Numbered from the stretch's first letter, positions 24,401-35,280 are shown. The stretch is DNA of 64,000 nt from Asterochloris sp. CNOR1 (GCA_963969365.1 OZ017750.1:1-64000), one strand, 5' to 3'. Made by a program: numbers and translations. Notes: generated from the sequence alone by a model not told the origin.

Positions 24401-26394
24401 CAGGGTGGCGATGCAGGTGAGCACGTTGCCTGGGCAGCAGCACAGTCCTGCACAGCGGAGACGTGAGGGACATGCAGGCACCCAATGCCATGCACAACTT
24501 TGAGCAGGAGGGCGGGCCCCACGGAGGCCCTGCAGGGCGATGTTCGCCGGCAGATGGTGCTGGCAGTTGTTGTAACAGATGTGTTTCCTGGTACAGGGTA
24601 ATGCAGTCAGAGATGCCCCCACACCTGCTGCTTTCTTTCATGGGCAGCATCACTGGCATAAAGAGCTCTCCAGGGGCCTACTCGGGCAGGGAGTCCAGTC
24701 TACATTTGAGCATTGCATAGCGTAAAGGCTTCGCCTGGAGAGTGCAAGTTGTAACTGCGCCAGCAGACAGCAACCCTGCCTGGGAAGCCGCCAACCACTC
24801 CTGCACCACACTTGAGCATTTGCCAGGCCTTGGCCCCCATCTGTCAGCATACTCATGATCCACCAACAACCCTGCTTTGCAGTACAACTGCACCATGTGC
24901 ACCTGAGAGAAAGTGCGCCCATCTTTGACTGCTAGCCAAGGCAGCGTCAACGCAGCACCGACCAGGACCCAAAGTATTGGCCTGCACACACACCCTCCCT
25001 ACCTGTGAGCGTCGTCCAGCTTCATGGCCCCGCCGGGCTGCTCCAGCGCCTGTCCAGCCTCCACAGGGGCAGTGCACAGCAGGTTGCCCTCCAGGCCTTG
25101 CAGGTACCGCTCGGGCATGTCATCCCTGATGGCCTGCTGTATTGCTTCCAGGACGACTGCCGTTGTTGGTGGCAGCAGGACCTGGCTGCCCTCCTGCCCC
25201 TCTGCCCCTGCACTGGTGTCCTGCTGCGCCTGCAAGGTGTCCTCATCTGCAGGGCAGGAGTGAGGATGTGTGTTACAGAGGGTGACAACTGTGACCTGTG
25301 ACCGTTAATCCCCTCAGCCCCTACCCAGAATCATGTGCACAACCTGCTGGTGCGGCGCTGAAGTCCCAGCGCACAGGCACAGAGACAAGATCTGCAGGCG
25401 CCACTCTCCAAGACCTATGTGCATGGATTAAGTCACAGTGCAGAGGCCTGTGCCAGACCTGCTCACCCAGTGCCAGATCCAGCAATCTTTCGACGCAGAG
25501 CAGCAGGCGGGTACGCTCGTTGAAGTAGGCAAGCACAATGTGCTGCAGAGCTTCTGACGCCAGCAGGTCCGCCCCCGGGTGCTGCTCCACCCAGCGAGCG
25601 ACATGGATATAGGCTTGTGCCTCATTGAGGCCCTGCAGGCACACAGAAAATGAGTCACTTGCCACATAAGCATCCAGGGCTGAGGATGCGCCCCACTAAG
25701 GCTAAGCAGGCAGGCACACATGGAGTCTCCCCTTTTATGCTTAAGTGACAGGATTGGGGCGAGGCACAGAAGCTGACATAGCAAAGGAAAGAGGTGCTCA
25801 GAAGCATTTTCTATTGCTCTTCTGAATCCCTGCTGACACCCAAGACCGTCCACTCCACAGTGACCTTCAGTATGATGCTATTGTGTGGCGTAGTCAAGAC
25901 ACGGTGACAGCATGCTTCAGTTTGGGGCTACAGGTCCATTTCTCAGGATGTGATGGGCACCCCTCATGGGTTCTCTCGGTTTGAAGAGGACTGAGCCGCC
26001 GGCAGCAGGCTCGTCTGTGCACATGAACACTTGTCCTGGCGGCCATGCAGGCACGACCCCAAGCTACTGACGCCCTGCTCAGCCTGCCCACACCAGCGCC
26101 GCCTCACAGGCATCTGCTTACCGCAAGGTCGCTCAAGCGCAGCGCCAGCTGCACCAGCGCCTTCTGCACTGGAAACTCCCGGCCTGTGCCAAACTGCAGC
26201 TTGTCCTGCCCCAGAAGCTGCTTGCGTGCGTCCTCTGAGGCTGGCTTGAAGTGCAGCAGCCCTTCCAGCAGCAGCGGCATGTACACCTCCAGGCTGCCTT
26301 TCAGCTCATCTGGGCTGGTGGATGCCGGCGATCTCCTGACAGCCACCAGCTGATCATACAGGGCTGCCAAAGGAGGCCACCACAGCTTCTCCAT
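3428..26394 (-). CDS. NUP188: Nucleoporin NUP188, very large multi-exon gene
   Basis: NUP188 is an alpha-solenoid scaffold protein of the inner ring of the nuclear pore complex. The first exon (26394 to about 26129) starts MEKLWWPPLAALYDQL and contains LLLEGLLHFKPASEDARK, matching from memory the human N-terminal LLEGLSYYKPPSPSSAEK. Exon about 25463-25633 has LAYFNERTRLLLCVERLL (human DYYYEERTCILRCVLHLL). About 24050-24240 has QVLCERNLLLGINHVL. About 22740-22890 has AHGPILLAFAAVVTLL (human HHAPVLLAWALLRHTL). About 12800-12890 has ETTPGFWKSLAQCI (human RTKPKFWENLTSPL). Further helical exons lie near 21400, 20350, 19250, 17000, 16500, 16050, 15400, 13850, 12200 and 11450. The last exon (about 3762-3428) ends RLQRLLARLQTWQPS and stop. 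The related NUP205 fits less well. The full splice pattern is not resolved; most of the 23 kb is intron. Confidence 0.85.
13320..13470 (+). pseudogene. Leucine-rich-repeat relic inside a NUP188 intron
   Basis: On the strand opposite to NUP188, two frames read like LRR text: LTGLNLKTRSLPP from about 13327, then WLQGLKRLQELQLSPG from about 13390. The frame change between them and the lack of a start or flanking exons suggest a fragment. It resembles the LRR blocks of the gene at 0.7-2.3 kb, so it may be a dispersed copy. A short exon of an unrecognised + strand gene cannot be excluded. Confidence 0.35.
14985..15005. repeat. Homopolymer run, 21 C
   Basis: An unbroken run of 21 C lies in a NUP188 intron, so it is G21 on the gene's sense strand. 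Runs this long are unstable and often mis-sized in assemblies. On the sense strand a G tract of this length could form a G-quadruplex in the pre-mRNA. Confidence 0.97.
19504..19580. repeat. 12-bp tandem repeat (GCCGCAGGCACA)n
   Basis: Six or so copies of a 12-bp unit, the last ones slightly diverged, lie within the NUP188 locus just upstream, in gene orientation, of the exon at about 19370-19200. Because 12 is a multiple of three, the array is open in several frames; on the minus strand it would read as repeated RLCL. A TGCAG acceptor lies between the array and the likely exon, so I place it in an intron. Confidence 0.9.
20790..21003. repeat. Imperfect direct duplication in NUP188 intron
   Basis: A segment starting at 20790 (ATGGCAGCAAACAG and following bases) recurs at 20949 with changes, sharing ATGGCAGCAAACAG and, about 20 bases on, GCCATG.CACACAGC. 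The two copies are about 55 bp each and about 159 bp apart. It looks like a local duplication within an intron with no coding meaning. Confidence 0.7.
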
Positions 26395-27560
26395 GGTATT
26401 GACAGGTGAGTCTCCACCTCAGACAGAAAGCATGATGAGATGGCAGTCCTGGGATCTGCTATTGCTCCCAGATCTCCCTTGCCACTGTGAGAGCCAAAGC
26501 CTGGTCAAATGCACACCTGGCAAGAAGTCAAGGCGAAACTGATGTTGAAGTTTTAGCCGAAGTGCAGACCACATCGCAGAGAGGAGCATCTGCCCAGGCC
26601 AGCGTAAGTTTGGTCGTGAGCAGCTCATGTTCTGAAAATTTAGAGTCACAGCAGGCCTGTGCTGCTGCTGATCGGCAAGAGCTGCTCTCTTGTGGCATGC
26701 CTGCCATGCTGCTGAAAGCCACTGCTCAGTGTGCTGAGCCATTACACTGTGCAGCCTGCGTTGCAGCCTTCGCTTAATGGTCCAAGTTTGCCACTTTAGA
26801 GAATCTGCAGCTCCAATGAGCAGGTGGACGCTGGCTCTTTACCTGGCAAAGGTTTGCGGTGGCTGGCCAGTCGAGCCTTTAGTGTAACTACTCGGATCTG
26901 CCCATATTTAGACCTGCTCGTGCGGGTGCCAGCAAGGCCGGCACAGGCTGTTGACAAGACATGTGCCAAGCCAGCCAACCCCTCGTCTGTACGTGGCAGG
27001 GGCCAGGTCCATTTAGCACATGTTAACCATAGCATTGCTAGGTGGCCACCCTGGGCTGCCCCTGATCGAGTCTTGTCCCATTCTACAGCCCCACGTCTGG
27101 CACATTGCAGCACGCCCCTGCAGCTGTGACCCTCGAGGTATCTGCATTCCTGGGGCAGCTGGTCTGCCTTGCCAATGTACTCAGTTGCAGGAGTCCAACA
27201 CTGGCCTCTGCAGGTGGTCCAGGCCCAGGGACAGATGGCTATTTGTTTTGCCTACTGAAAGGTGCTCAGGAGACATGTTGCCCTTCTGCATGCAATCAAT
27301 GCCAGATGCACCCATTTTACTGCAGCCAGTGCAGGACTGCCTGACGGCCTCCTGAAAGGCTACATTGTGTCGGCTGGGCTAGCTGTTGCATTCCTTATGC
27401 TTCCTGATGGCATAGCTGCGCACCCAGTGAGGACAGTGGCTCACTGCGAAGCAAACAAACGTCTAGGTCATGCTTAGTAAACCCCAGCTGCAAAATCTTG
27501 CCTGACCCCTTTTTGCGGCTCTTGCACTTGAAGACCTGGGCAAAACTTAGAACAGCCACC
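26395..27560. promoter_or_regulatory. Divergent intergenic region, NUP188 / CHL27
   Basis: These 1.17 kb separate the divergent start codons of NUP188 (minus) and CHL27 (plus) and must hold both promoters and 5' leaders. Several open frames are present (for example 26824-27129, 27020-27355, 27395-27757) but none shows a domain, a matching splice structure or a family I know. I see no clear TATA box or light-response element that I would defend. Confidence 0.6.
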
Positions 27561-30500
27561 ATGCAGTCCACTCTCCTGCCCAGCAGCCGGTCGATCCTGG
27601 GCTGCAAGCGGGTCGCCCAGCAGCCACTGCAGGCTGCCCGGCCATGCCAGATGCAGAGGCCCGCAGTCCATGCTTCAGCCACCGCCCAGGACAAAGACCT
27701 GGGCTTCAAGACCATGCGTTCAGGCATCAAGGAGGCAGCAGCAGACTCCATCCTCACGCCACGCTTCTACACCACAGACTTTGATGAGATGGAGCAGCTG
27801 TTCAGCATGGAGCTCAATCCCAACCTGGACACTGAGGAGCTGGAGGCTATGCTCAAGGAGTTTCGCACAGACTACAACCAGACACACTTTGTGCGCAATG
27901 AGACCTTCAAGAAAGCTGCAGACAACGTGCAGGTCAGCACAGGATGCCTGGGGCGGCCGCCACGCTGCTGCATGCATGGGCCTTGCTGGCACACAACACC
28001 TGAAGTGCAGGGCGCCTGCTGTGCTTGCATACAGCAGGAGGTCTGGGTCTCTGCACACATGCATTTATCAGCAATGCTGGCTTGACAGTATGCCCTGCCC
28101 AGGCATCCTCTGGCTGTCTCTAGCGCGGCCACAGCGCCTCGTGTGCGCCTCATACCTCTGCACTGATGTTCCCTTGTGCTTCCAGCAGCAACCAGGCTGA
28201 AGTCATCTCAGGTCAAAAGCTGACCGCTGCTGCAGTGGCATGCAGGACCTTCAAGGTCCCCCTCAGCTGTCCAGTTGGCAGCGCCGCACTTGTAGCTGCT
28301 TTATGAAGGGTAGGCTGGTGTAGATGACATGTATACCCCCAGGCGTGGCCAGCTGGCTGCTACCCAGATCTCCCATGCTTGCTGCAGGGTGACACACGCA
28401 AGATCTTCATTGAGTTCCTGGAGCGGAGCTGCACGGCCGAGTTCAGCGGCTTCCTGCTGTACAAGGAGCTGGGGCGCCGCCTGAAGAAGACTAACCCTGT
28501 TGTGGCAGAGATCTTTAGCCTCATGGTGAGTTGGAGGCTGGCAGCACCCGCTATGCTCCTGTCGGGTGCCTTCAAGGGCGTTAGCCTGCCTCCGTGGTGA
28601 ATAAGGCCCTGGCAGGGCTTTGCAGTGAGCCTCCATCTCAGGTGAGGTCCTCAGGCTCATGGTGATGATCTGTTGCAAAGCACAGCCAGCTTACTTCAAT
28701 CTGGCTGGTGCCAAGCAGGAGTTCAGTCCAGACCTGGGCGGTTTGCAGGAAGGCCTGTGTCAAATAGACGCTGTGAGCTGCGGGGTTGGGTGCTTAAGAA
28801 GCCAGCAAGCATCTGCAGGCCTTTGTGATCCAGAACCTTGTCAGACTGGCTTTCAGTATTGCCCCCTGCCAGCCAGCACAGGCATATCGTTGACAACAGT
28901 CTGCTGCCCCTGCAGAGCCGCGATGAGGCCAGGCACGCCGGATTCCTGAACAAAGCTATGAGCGACTTCAACCTAGCGCTGGACCTTGGCTTCCTCACAA
29001 AGAACAGGTCAGCTCAGCAACTGGAGGCATACCTACATGGTGCGGTCCCGGACTGAGCAGCAGTTTTTGCTCGGCAGCATCTCTGAGGCGCGGCTGGCCT
29101 GCCTGCTGTCTGGACTACCATATCGCCTTGGCATCTTTCAGATTGAGTGTTGCCTCAAGTGGCTGCGACAGCTCCTTTTCATTGTGTCCCCGCTGCAAGT
29201 GCGAAGGCCGTCTGGCGGTGGTGTTGCTTCATGCCACAAGCTGCAACATTCTGCTTCACTCCCTGCGCTGCATCCCACCACGTGCATTCTTCCTGACCCA
29301 CCCCTGCTGCAGGAAGTACACCTTCTTCAAGCCCAAGTTCATCTTCTATGCTACTTACCTGAGCGAGAAGATTGGCTATTGGCGCTACATCAGCATCTAC
29401 CGCCACCTGCAGCGCAATCCTGACTGCCAGCTGTACCCCCTGTTCGAGTACTTTGAGAACTGGTGCCAGGACGAGAACAGGTCAGGCCCCCAGCTGTTAA
29501 ATGGCAGTCCAGTGCAGTCTTCACCAGCTCCTGTGTCTGACGGCTTGTTGCTGATTTGGCTGCTGCAGCAGAGGCAGCCCATCTAGAAAGGCTGCCCAGC
29601 AGGGCAAGGGGCAAGCATCTGTAGCGTCAGGCAGCTGGGAGGGCAGCAAGGCACGCCTACATTGGGCCTGCAGCATGAGTGCTTTGATGCGAGCCCCTGA
29701 CTGCCTTTAGCAGGGTGCACCATCACGACTCTCTGCCACGCATAGCAGTATAGCATAGCAGTATAGTATAGAAGTTTGTAAACCCACGCATCGCCCCATA
29801 ATCCTGCAGGCACGGTGACTTCTTCAGCGCCATCCTGAAGACGCAGCCCCAGTTCCTGAATGACTGGCAGAGCCGCCAGTGGAGCAAGTTCTTCTGCTTG
29901 TCCGTCTACGTCACCATGTACCTAAATGACCATCAGCGGTCGGCCTTCTATGAAAGCATTGGCCTCAACACTACCCAGTTCAACCAGCACGTGGTCATTG
30001 AGACTAACAAGACCACTGCCCGCATCTTCCCGGAGGTGCCTGACTGTGAGACAGAGGTAAGAGCTTTGGCATGGACAGTGGGTGCATTTGTATTGTTAAA
30101 GCAGTTGTAGAGGGTGCTCAGGTGCCCAAGCAGCCACCCACTTTCAGCATGCCTTGTGTGAGGCAGTGCAGGCAGGGCTTTGTGAGCAAGTAGCAGGTCT
30201 CAGGGTGTGCAGGTGTCAGGCAGGTACCTGCTCAAGACTTGCCTTCTGCAGCAGAGCAGATCTTGGTGATGCCAGGCTTTGGGATCCTCACAGTGCGACA
30301 ATGCATGCCGGGGGCGGCAGGCCAGTCTCACGGGAGGAAGCGCCCCTTACAAGCAGGGTGCTGTGCGTTTGCAGGAATTCTGGCGGCGCATGGACCACCT
30401 GGTGGAGCTTAACACCAAGCTGGTGGCCCTGGGCAAGAGCGACAGCCCCTTCAAGAACCTGCAGAAGGCCCCTATTGTGGCTGCCATGGCCGGCGAGATT

Positions 30501-30575
30501 CTGGCGCTGTACAATGGCAAGACCATCCGCTCAGGCTCCTTCGACCTCATGCCAGAGACACAGCTGGCCTACTGA
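27561..30575 (+). CDS. CHL27: Mg-protoporphyrin IX monomethyl ester (oxidative) cyclase, chloroplast
   Basis: This di-iron enzyme forms the fifth ring of chlorophyll: it converts Mg-protoporphyrin IX monomethyl ester to divinyl protochlorophyllide with O2, at the thylakoid and envelope membranes. Exons 27561-27932, 28388-28525, 28916-29007, 29313-29480, 29810-30056 and 30375-30575 join in frame to 405 aa, the usual length. The first 40-45 residues are rich in R, S, Q and A with few acids, as in a chloroplast transit peptide. Hallmarks are [18 protein letters not shown], the ferritin-like iron ligand motif [28 protein letters not shown] and [13 protein letters not shown]. The start is the first in-frame ATG before the transit peptide. 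All five introns are GT-AG. It needs a partner subunit (LCAA/Ycf54) encoded elsewhere. Green algae often carry two copies (CRD1/CTH1 in Chlamydomonas); only one is seen here. Confidence 0.97.
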
Positions 30576-31513
30576 GCGCTTCGACTTGGGCGCATCGCCC
30601 TGACATTCACCCCTCTCCCCTGTTTCATTAAAACATTCTTTGCTGCTGCCCAAGGGTGCAGCTGTTTTGACTGCCTTGCTTTGTGCAGCCAGATGCTACT
30701 GGATATGGACCAGTTGACCTTGTTATGCACAACGTGGCACCTGCTGCTATCTGCGCTATATAAGATCACTACATGAGAGATGACAGGGTTACCTTGCACC
30801 TTGGACGTCATGAGCTAGACATGGTACTCAGGGATTGTATTCTCTCTGTCATTGCCAGCCTGGTACCCATGGATATCCTCCAAGGACTGGTCCATGGATG
30901 ATGCCTTGGGCAATATCATGTGGCCCTATGGGGATGTCAGGAAGATAATTCGGAGCCTGGCCACAGGCTCAAGATTGTAAGCCAGGTACTTTTCTTCATC
31001 TTGGGTGCAGCAGCGCATGACATGTGCAATTTCAAGTGCAGGTTGCAACCAATCGGGGCCACCAAGCTGAGCGCATGCCACTGGAGATCTCACACCTCTG
31101 CAGAACTGCCAACATCCTGCACATGGGGGCATGGGCTTGAGGGGCATTGGCCATTCACTGTGCAGTAGGGGCCAGCAAGTGCTGCCAATATGCAGAATGG
31201 GTGCATTCCCTGGGATGCAAGTCGAGTTATGAACAGGTGTGCAGAACCATGCATGGCTGCCAATGCAGGAGATGCCCGCTGTCCAGCCAATGCTGCCACC
31301 TTACAGTCTCTGGGCATCAGCACTGATCCAGCCAATGGAAATGTTGATATTACAGCTTGGGGGCTCCCTTTCATTGGTGCAATAACATGTGACATGACAA
31401 CATGTGTCCAGCAAACTGGGTGTGGTCTGATGGCGAGCCTAACACAGCTGAGCAGTCCCTGCTCTCAACATACGCACAGCTGCTCAGCTGTGCCGTGCAG
31501 TGCCATGTCCTAC
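30576..31513. other. 3' region of CHL27 and unresolved tail of the next gene
   Basis: The first part is the 3' untranslated region of CHL27 (CATTAAAACATTC at about 30627 is A-rich, but no certain polyadenylation signal is seen). Further right, the minus strand shows an open stretch reading PNYLPDIPIGPHDIAQGI after an AG acceptor near 30962, ending at a stop near 30866. It could be the last exon of the membrane-protein gene at 31514-33044, but I could not connect it. Confidence 0.35.
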
Positions 31514-33044
31514 CGCTATATCCCACAGCATGGTGCTGATGGACCTGCCAACTGCCGACAAGGAGGTGAAGCCCATGCCCAACATGGACAGGCTGAAGGG
31601 GATGAACAGCAGGAGGGCGATGCCAGTCAACATCAGCCGGCCTAGTTGCGGTGGGCTGACTCTGCCATGAACTATCAGAAAAACCCAGCATATGGTGCTG
31701 AGGCTGGCCTTGTGGATCTCGGCTTCCAGCTTCAGCTGGGACTGCGTGATCAGCTGCTCTGCCTCTGCTACAGTCAGTGGACCGCCTTGGCTGCATCTGA
31801 CATCTGGAGCTGTAGCAGAGACTGCAAAGCTGTAGCAGCTCTCTGCTCACCAGGGCAGACAGCATGGACGACTTCAGGCGCAGAAGCAAGCCCTTGGGCC
31901 AGAATGCGGGGACGCCTGATTGCTGGCAGTGGCTTACAGGCCTGCAGCACCAAAGGACGTTCAGCAAGCCAACTCAAACAAACATGAACTTACAAGATAT
32001 CATCTGACTGTGGAAATCCAAGGCCGGCCCCTCATGGTACCAGACGCCATGCTCATCTGTCTTGAGTGATTGATGTGATTCGTCGAGCAGCACGCAAAGA
32101 TGAATCGTGCGTTGGCCAGGTTAGGTCGCAAAGAACAAGACATCTTCAGCTGACGAAAACCCAACCACACAGGCTTCAAGTGGGCCACCTGAGGTGGCAG
32201 CTTCATGTTTTGGCAGGCACAAGGTTGGCACAGGGACAAACTCCAAGCATGCCTGACCCTACCATGTTTGGCAGCTTTTCCTGTGTAATGTCCCCTCCAG
32301 CAGGGGCCTTTCAGTTGGTCAGCATCAGCTGATGCAAGCCATCAGGCTGGCAGAGGCTCACACCTGTGTGTCTTTGACAATGGTTCGGAGGGGTCCCTCT
32401 AGGACATGATGCAGCTGGGCATGGGGCTTCACAAAGACAGCATAAAGCTGCTGCTCAAACTGCAACTCAAGTTCACTCAGATGCGCAGGTTCAGCGCATC
32501 TGGCATCCTTCCCTTGCTTCGGGCTGGTGCATTTACCTGTACAATATGGCAGCTTCTGCACATTACCCGGCAAATCTTGCACTGTCACGCACCAGAGCGA
32601 TTTGCAAGGTCTCCACAGATTCAACACAGGGTGCCCAGCAAAGCCTTGCAAGCCGTTTGTATTTGGCCGCCCCCATCTACCCTGCACCCCCCCCCCCCCC
32701 CCCGCACCCCCATCCTGAGTGGGTCTTTGCGGGCAATGTCCCAAGTGGTCTTCTCAGAGAGGGTAACAGGCTGGCAAGCAGCCGGCTTGAGGGCCTGCTG
32801 TGCTGGGCTGTGCCATAGGTGACAGTCTGCAGCAGCGCACCCCGCCCCGAGTGCTTTGCTTGACTTGGCTACTCCTTGCGCCTTGGGGGAAGTGTAGACA
32901 TCAGCTCTGCTTGTGGGGCATACTCGTTCATGTTGGGAAGCGCCCTGGCGAGGAGGGCATTAGCAAAGTATGCAAATATACCAAGCATGCATTGCCTGAA
33001 AGCGCGTCCAGTCTGTTGGCCCAAAGCTCCGCCACGCTGACCAT
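31514..33044 (-). CDS. Unidentified protein with a hydrophobic membrane segment
   Basis: I do not recognise this gene. A possible start at 33044 reads MVSVAELWANRLDALSG. A possible long exon to about 32710 ends SEKTTWDIARKDPLRMG. An exon about 32458-32363 reads FEQQLYAVFVKPHAQLHH and more. An exon about 32070-32005 reads DEHGVWYHEGPALDFHSQ with a strong GTAAGT donor. A long exon ending at 31514 starts near 31830 and contains LTVAEAEQLITQSQLKLEAE, likely a coiled coil, then MLTGIALLLFIPFSLSML, a clear transmembrane helix. These exons share compatible phases where I could test them, which supports one gene. The C-terminus is unresolved and may lie near 30866. It runs in the same direction as the TPR-esterase, about 230 bp downstream of it. 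Function unknown; an organelle or endomembrane protein is only a guess. Confidence 0.45.
32687..32703. repeat. Homopolymer run, 17 C
   Basis: Seventeen C in a row, with more C-rich sequence just after, near the end of a candidate exon of the unidentified membrane-protein gene. It is G-rich on that gene's sense strand. The true length should be treated with caution. Confidence 0.95.
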
Positions 33045-33270
33045 GTCTGCAGCCTGGTTGATTCCAGCACTGTTGTGATTCAAAATATTTGGTGGCATGC
33101 AAACTCTAGTAGGGCAGTCAGCACAGGACATAGAGCTATAGGTGATCTTGCTTGAAGGCTCAGCCAATATGGTGCAAGGAGCCAGGGCTTCCAGGCAGCA
33201 GAGAGGGAGCCGTTGCAGGGAGAGTATGTTACAGCAAACAGACACACTGACAGTTCAGATTGTATGCGTC

Positions 33271-35228
33271 TCAGCGAGTTCTCATGCGACTCATCTTCTC
33301 GAGGGTCTCAGGCGTCATGCCGGCGCTGACTTCATACAGGTCACCAGCGGCCTTGCTGTTAGCAGGTGTCAAATGCAGACTCTGTGCCCAAAACTCCATG
33401 AGGTGCCGTGTCTCTGCGGCGCTGCTAATCATCTGGTGTTGTTTGCCAGGTATGCTTGCCAAGCGGACAGGATGGCATCCTGCACACATATACTTGTTGA
33501 GCATTGCAAATCAATTTGCAGCATGGTCCACAGCCAAGCTCAGGAAGTGGCCATGGTTGCAGACAGCAAGAAAAGTATGGGCATGACAGATGAGCGACGC
33601 TTGCCCACCAGCACGGCTCAGGAGCTCAACAGATGAACTGACTGCGGCCCTGGGAACCTCCCTGTCCTGCTCCCCATGCGTGATGAGCACAGGGGTTGCG
33701 CCAGCCCTTGGAACGTTTTGAAAGTGCTCCGGAAGGAGAGCTGCACTGATTGCCACACAGCTGCCTATGGGCTCCCTGCATGACCCATCAGCCTTGAGGC
33801 AATAATTAGGCATGCCTGCCATGTCAACCCTGTTCAGGCGGGCACTCCATTCGCATTGGGGAACCACATTGTGGATCGAATCAGGAGCAGGTTGCATTCC
33901 CCTTGATAGCAACTGACCTGGAATGTAAAGTAAAGTCCAGCACTGCCGTACCTCCCTGACTGAAGCCAAACAAATGCACATGTTCATACTTCCAGCCGCA
34001 TTGCTGAGTGAGGTGCTGCATCAGGCGAGCAAGGCGGGGCCTACACTGAGAGCTGAGAGACGCCAACTCTCCCTGCAGTGTCAGCAGGGGTTTGTGTGAG
34101 AAACGCAGCATTGTGATGCTGGTACCAAGTGCTGGGCGGACCAAGCTTTGGACAATCAGCCACAACTACTCACAGGATGGTCTTCATGAAACCAGGCCCT
34201 GCCTTTTTCTGTGCCAGGCACTGGCAGTGAGCCTGTGATAGCCAAAATGGCTGTCTGGGGCAGCTGCAGCTTCTGGCCCAACTTGGCAAAGCCATCTGCA
34301 GACAGACCAAATGGCATGCTGTTGCAGCTTGCTGAAAGGCAGCAAGAGACGTGCCTGGAACTTGTCATGGGCTAGGCTATGTGCTGAGCTCAGGCCCATT
34401 TGCAGCCCTCTGTTTGCACAGCAAGTATTGCAAAGCGCAAGTGGAGGCTTGCCTGCGGTGTCGCCACAGCCATGCAGCAAGACCAGGACATTCTGGTTGC
34501 TGCCATCTGGTGACGGATGGAAGATCCAGCCAGGCTCAAGGTCTGGGACAGTGTGGCCGGCTGCACTGCCTTGCACAGGTCTGACTGTGAGCTTGTGTGC
34601 AGTGCGGCCGCTGTCCTTGCTGGGGCTGATGATGTTTTGCACATCCCTTCTCAGCTTCAGAGCCTGCAGCAGAGATCACAAGAAACAGAGTGAGGTTGCC
34701 CAGATAGGAGTCAGCTTGCCAGGCCAGGTTGCGTCTGGGCTCCAGGCACCTGCTGGTGCAACATGGCGAGTTCCTTATGATCAAGGTGCTATCTGACATC
34801 GCTGCATGCTGCACACCTCAGCATGACCAGGTGCTTCCTCCAGCAGGTGCTGCAGCGTCTGGAGAGCCTCCTGATGAAGCTCAAGCTTTTGCTGGGCAAG
34901 TGCTTTCCGAAAGAGAGCCTTAGTCGCCCTGCAGGAGCATCAGGTGTTTTAACATCAGCCTGCACGTAACAGCAGACTGGCTCTGATTGCAGCACCTAGG
35001 ATCCAAAGCTAGAGCTGCATCTGCATCCTGCAATGCAAGATCCCAGTCTTCAAGTTCAAGGCAGGCTTGCGCTCTGTTGCTGAAAATGACAGAGAGCTGA
35101 GCCTGACTGAGTGTTATAGCCTGGCTATAGTAGCCACGGGCAGCGTGCCAATCAAGTCTTCTGAAAGCGCTGTTGCCTTCCTCCTTGAGCTGATCGGCAT
35201 TCATGTTCGTTGTTGATTTTTGACCCAC
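33271..35228 (-). CDS. TPR domain fused to an alpha/beta-hydrolase serine esterase
   Basis: Eight exons (35228-34996, 34928-34817, 34773-34750, 34663-34453, 34295-34174, 34072-33918, 33775-33609, 33479-33271) join in frame to 410 aa. Residues about 9-125 are tetratricopeptide repeats: KEEGNSAFRRLDWHAARGYY, FSNRAQACLELEDWDLAL and ALFRKALAQQKLELHQEAL. From about 165 it is a phospholipase/carboxylesterase-type hydrolase: oxyanion-hole motif LLHGCGD, nucleophile Ser272 in GFSQGG, Asp323 in HGEQD and His356 in KQHQM, a complete triad. The family cleaves acyl esters or thioesters; the substrate here is unknown. The TPR half could dock the enzyme on a chaperone or other partner. No signal peptide is seen, so it is probably cytosolic. 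Oddities: exon 3 has only 24 nt, intron 2 only 43 nt, and intron 4 starts with GC. Met9 (35204) is an alternative start. Confidence 0.85.
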
Positions 35229-35280
35229 TGATCAATCAACATTTTCCTTGTATATTTCAGCTGAAGCTTTCAGCTGCACA
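35229..35280. promoter_or_regulatory. 52-bp gap between divergent start codons
   Basis: Only 52 bp separate the ATG of the TPR-esterase (minus) from that of AAE13 (plus). Both promoters and leaders must therefore overlap each other or the coding regions, or one true start lies further inside. The plus strand has TTGTATATTTCAG about 15-35 bp before the AAE13 ATG, which looks like an intron acceptor. A 5'-UTR intron starting within the neighbouring gene is possible. Confidence 0.6.

Noticed and set aside
24200-24640. Repeated CCTGCAGGGCA words as a possible tandem array
   Set aside because: The word is common across the whole window near splice acceptors; no regular period here.
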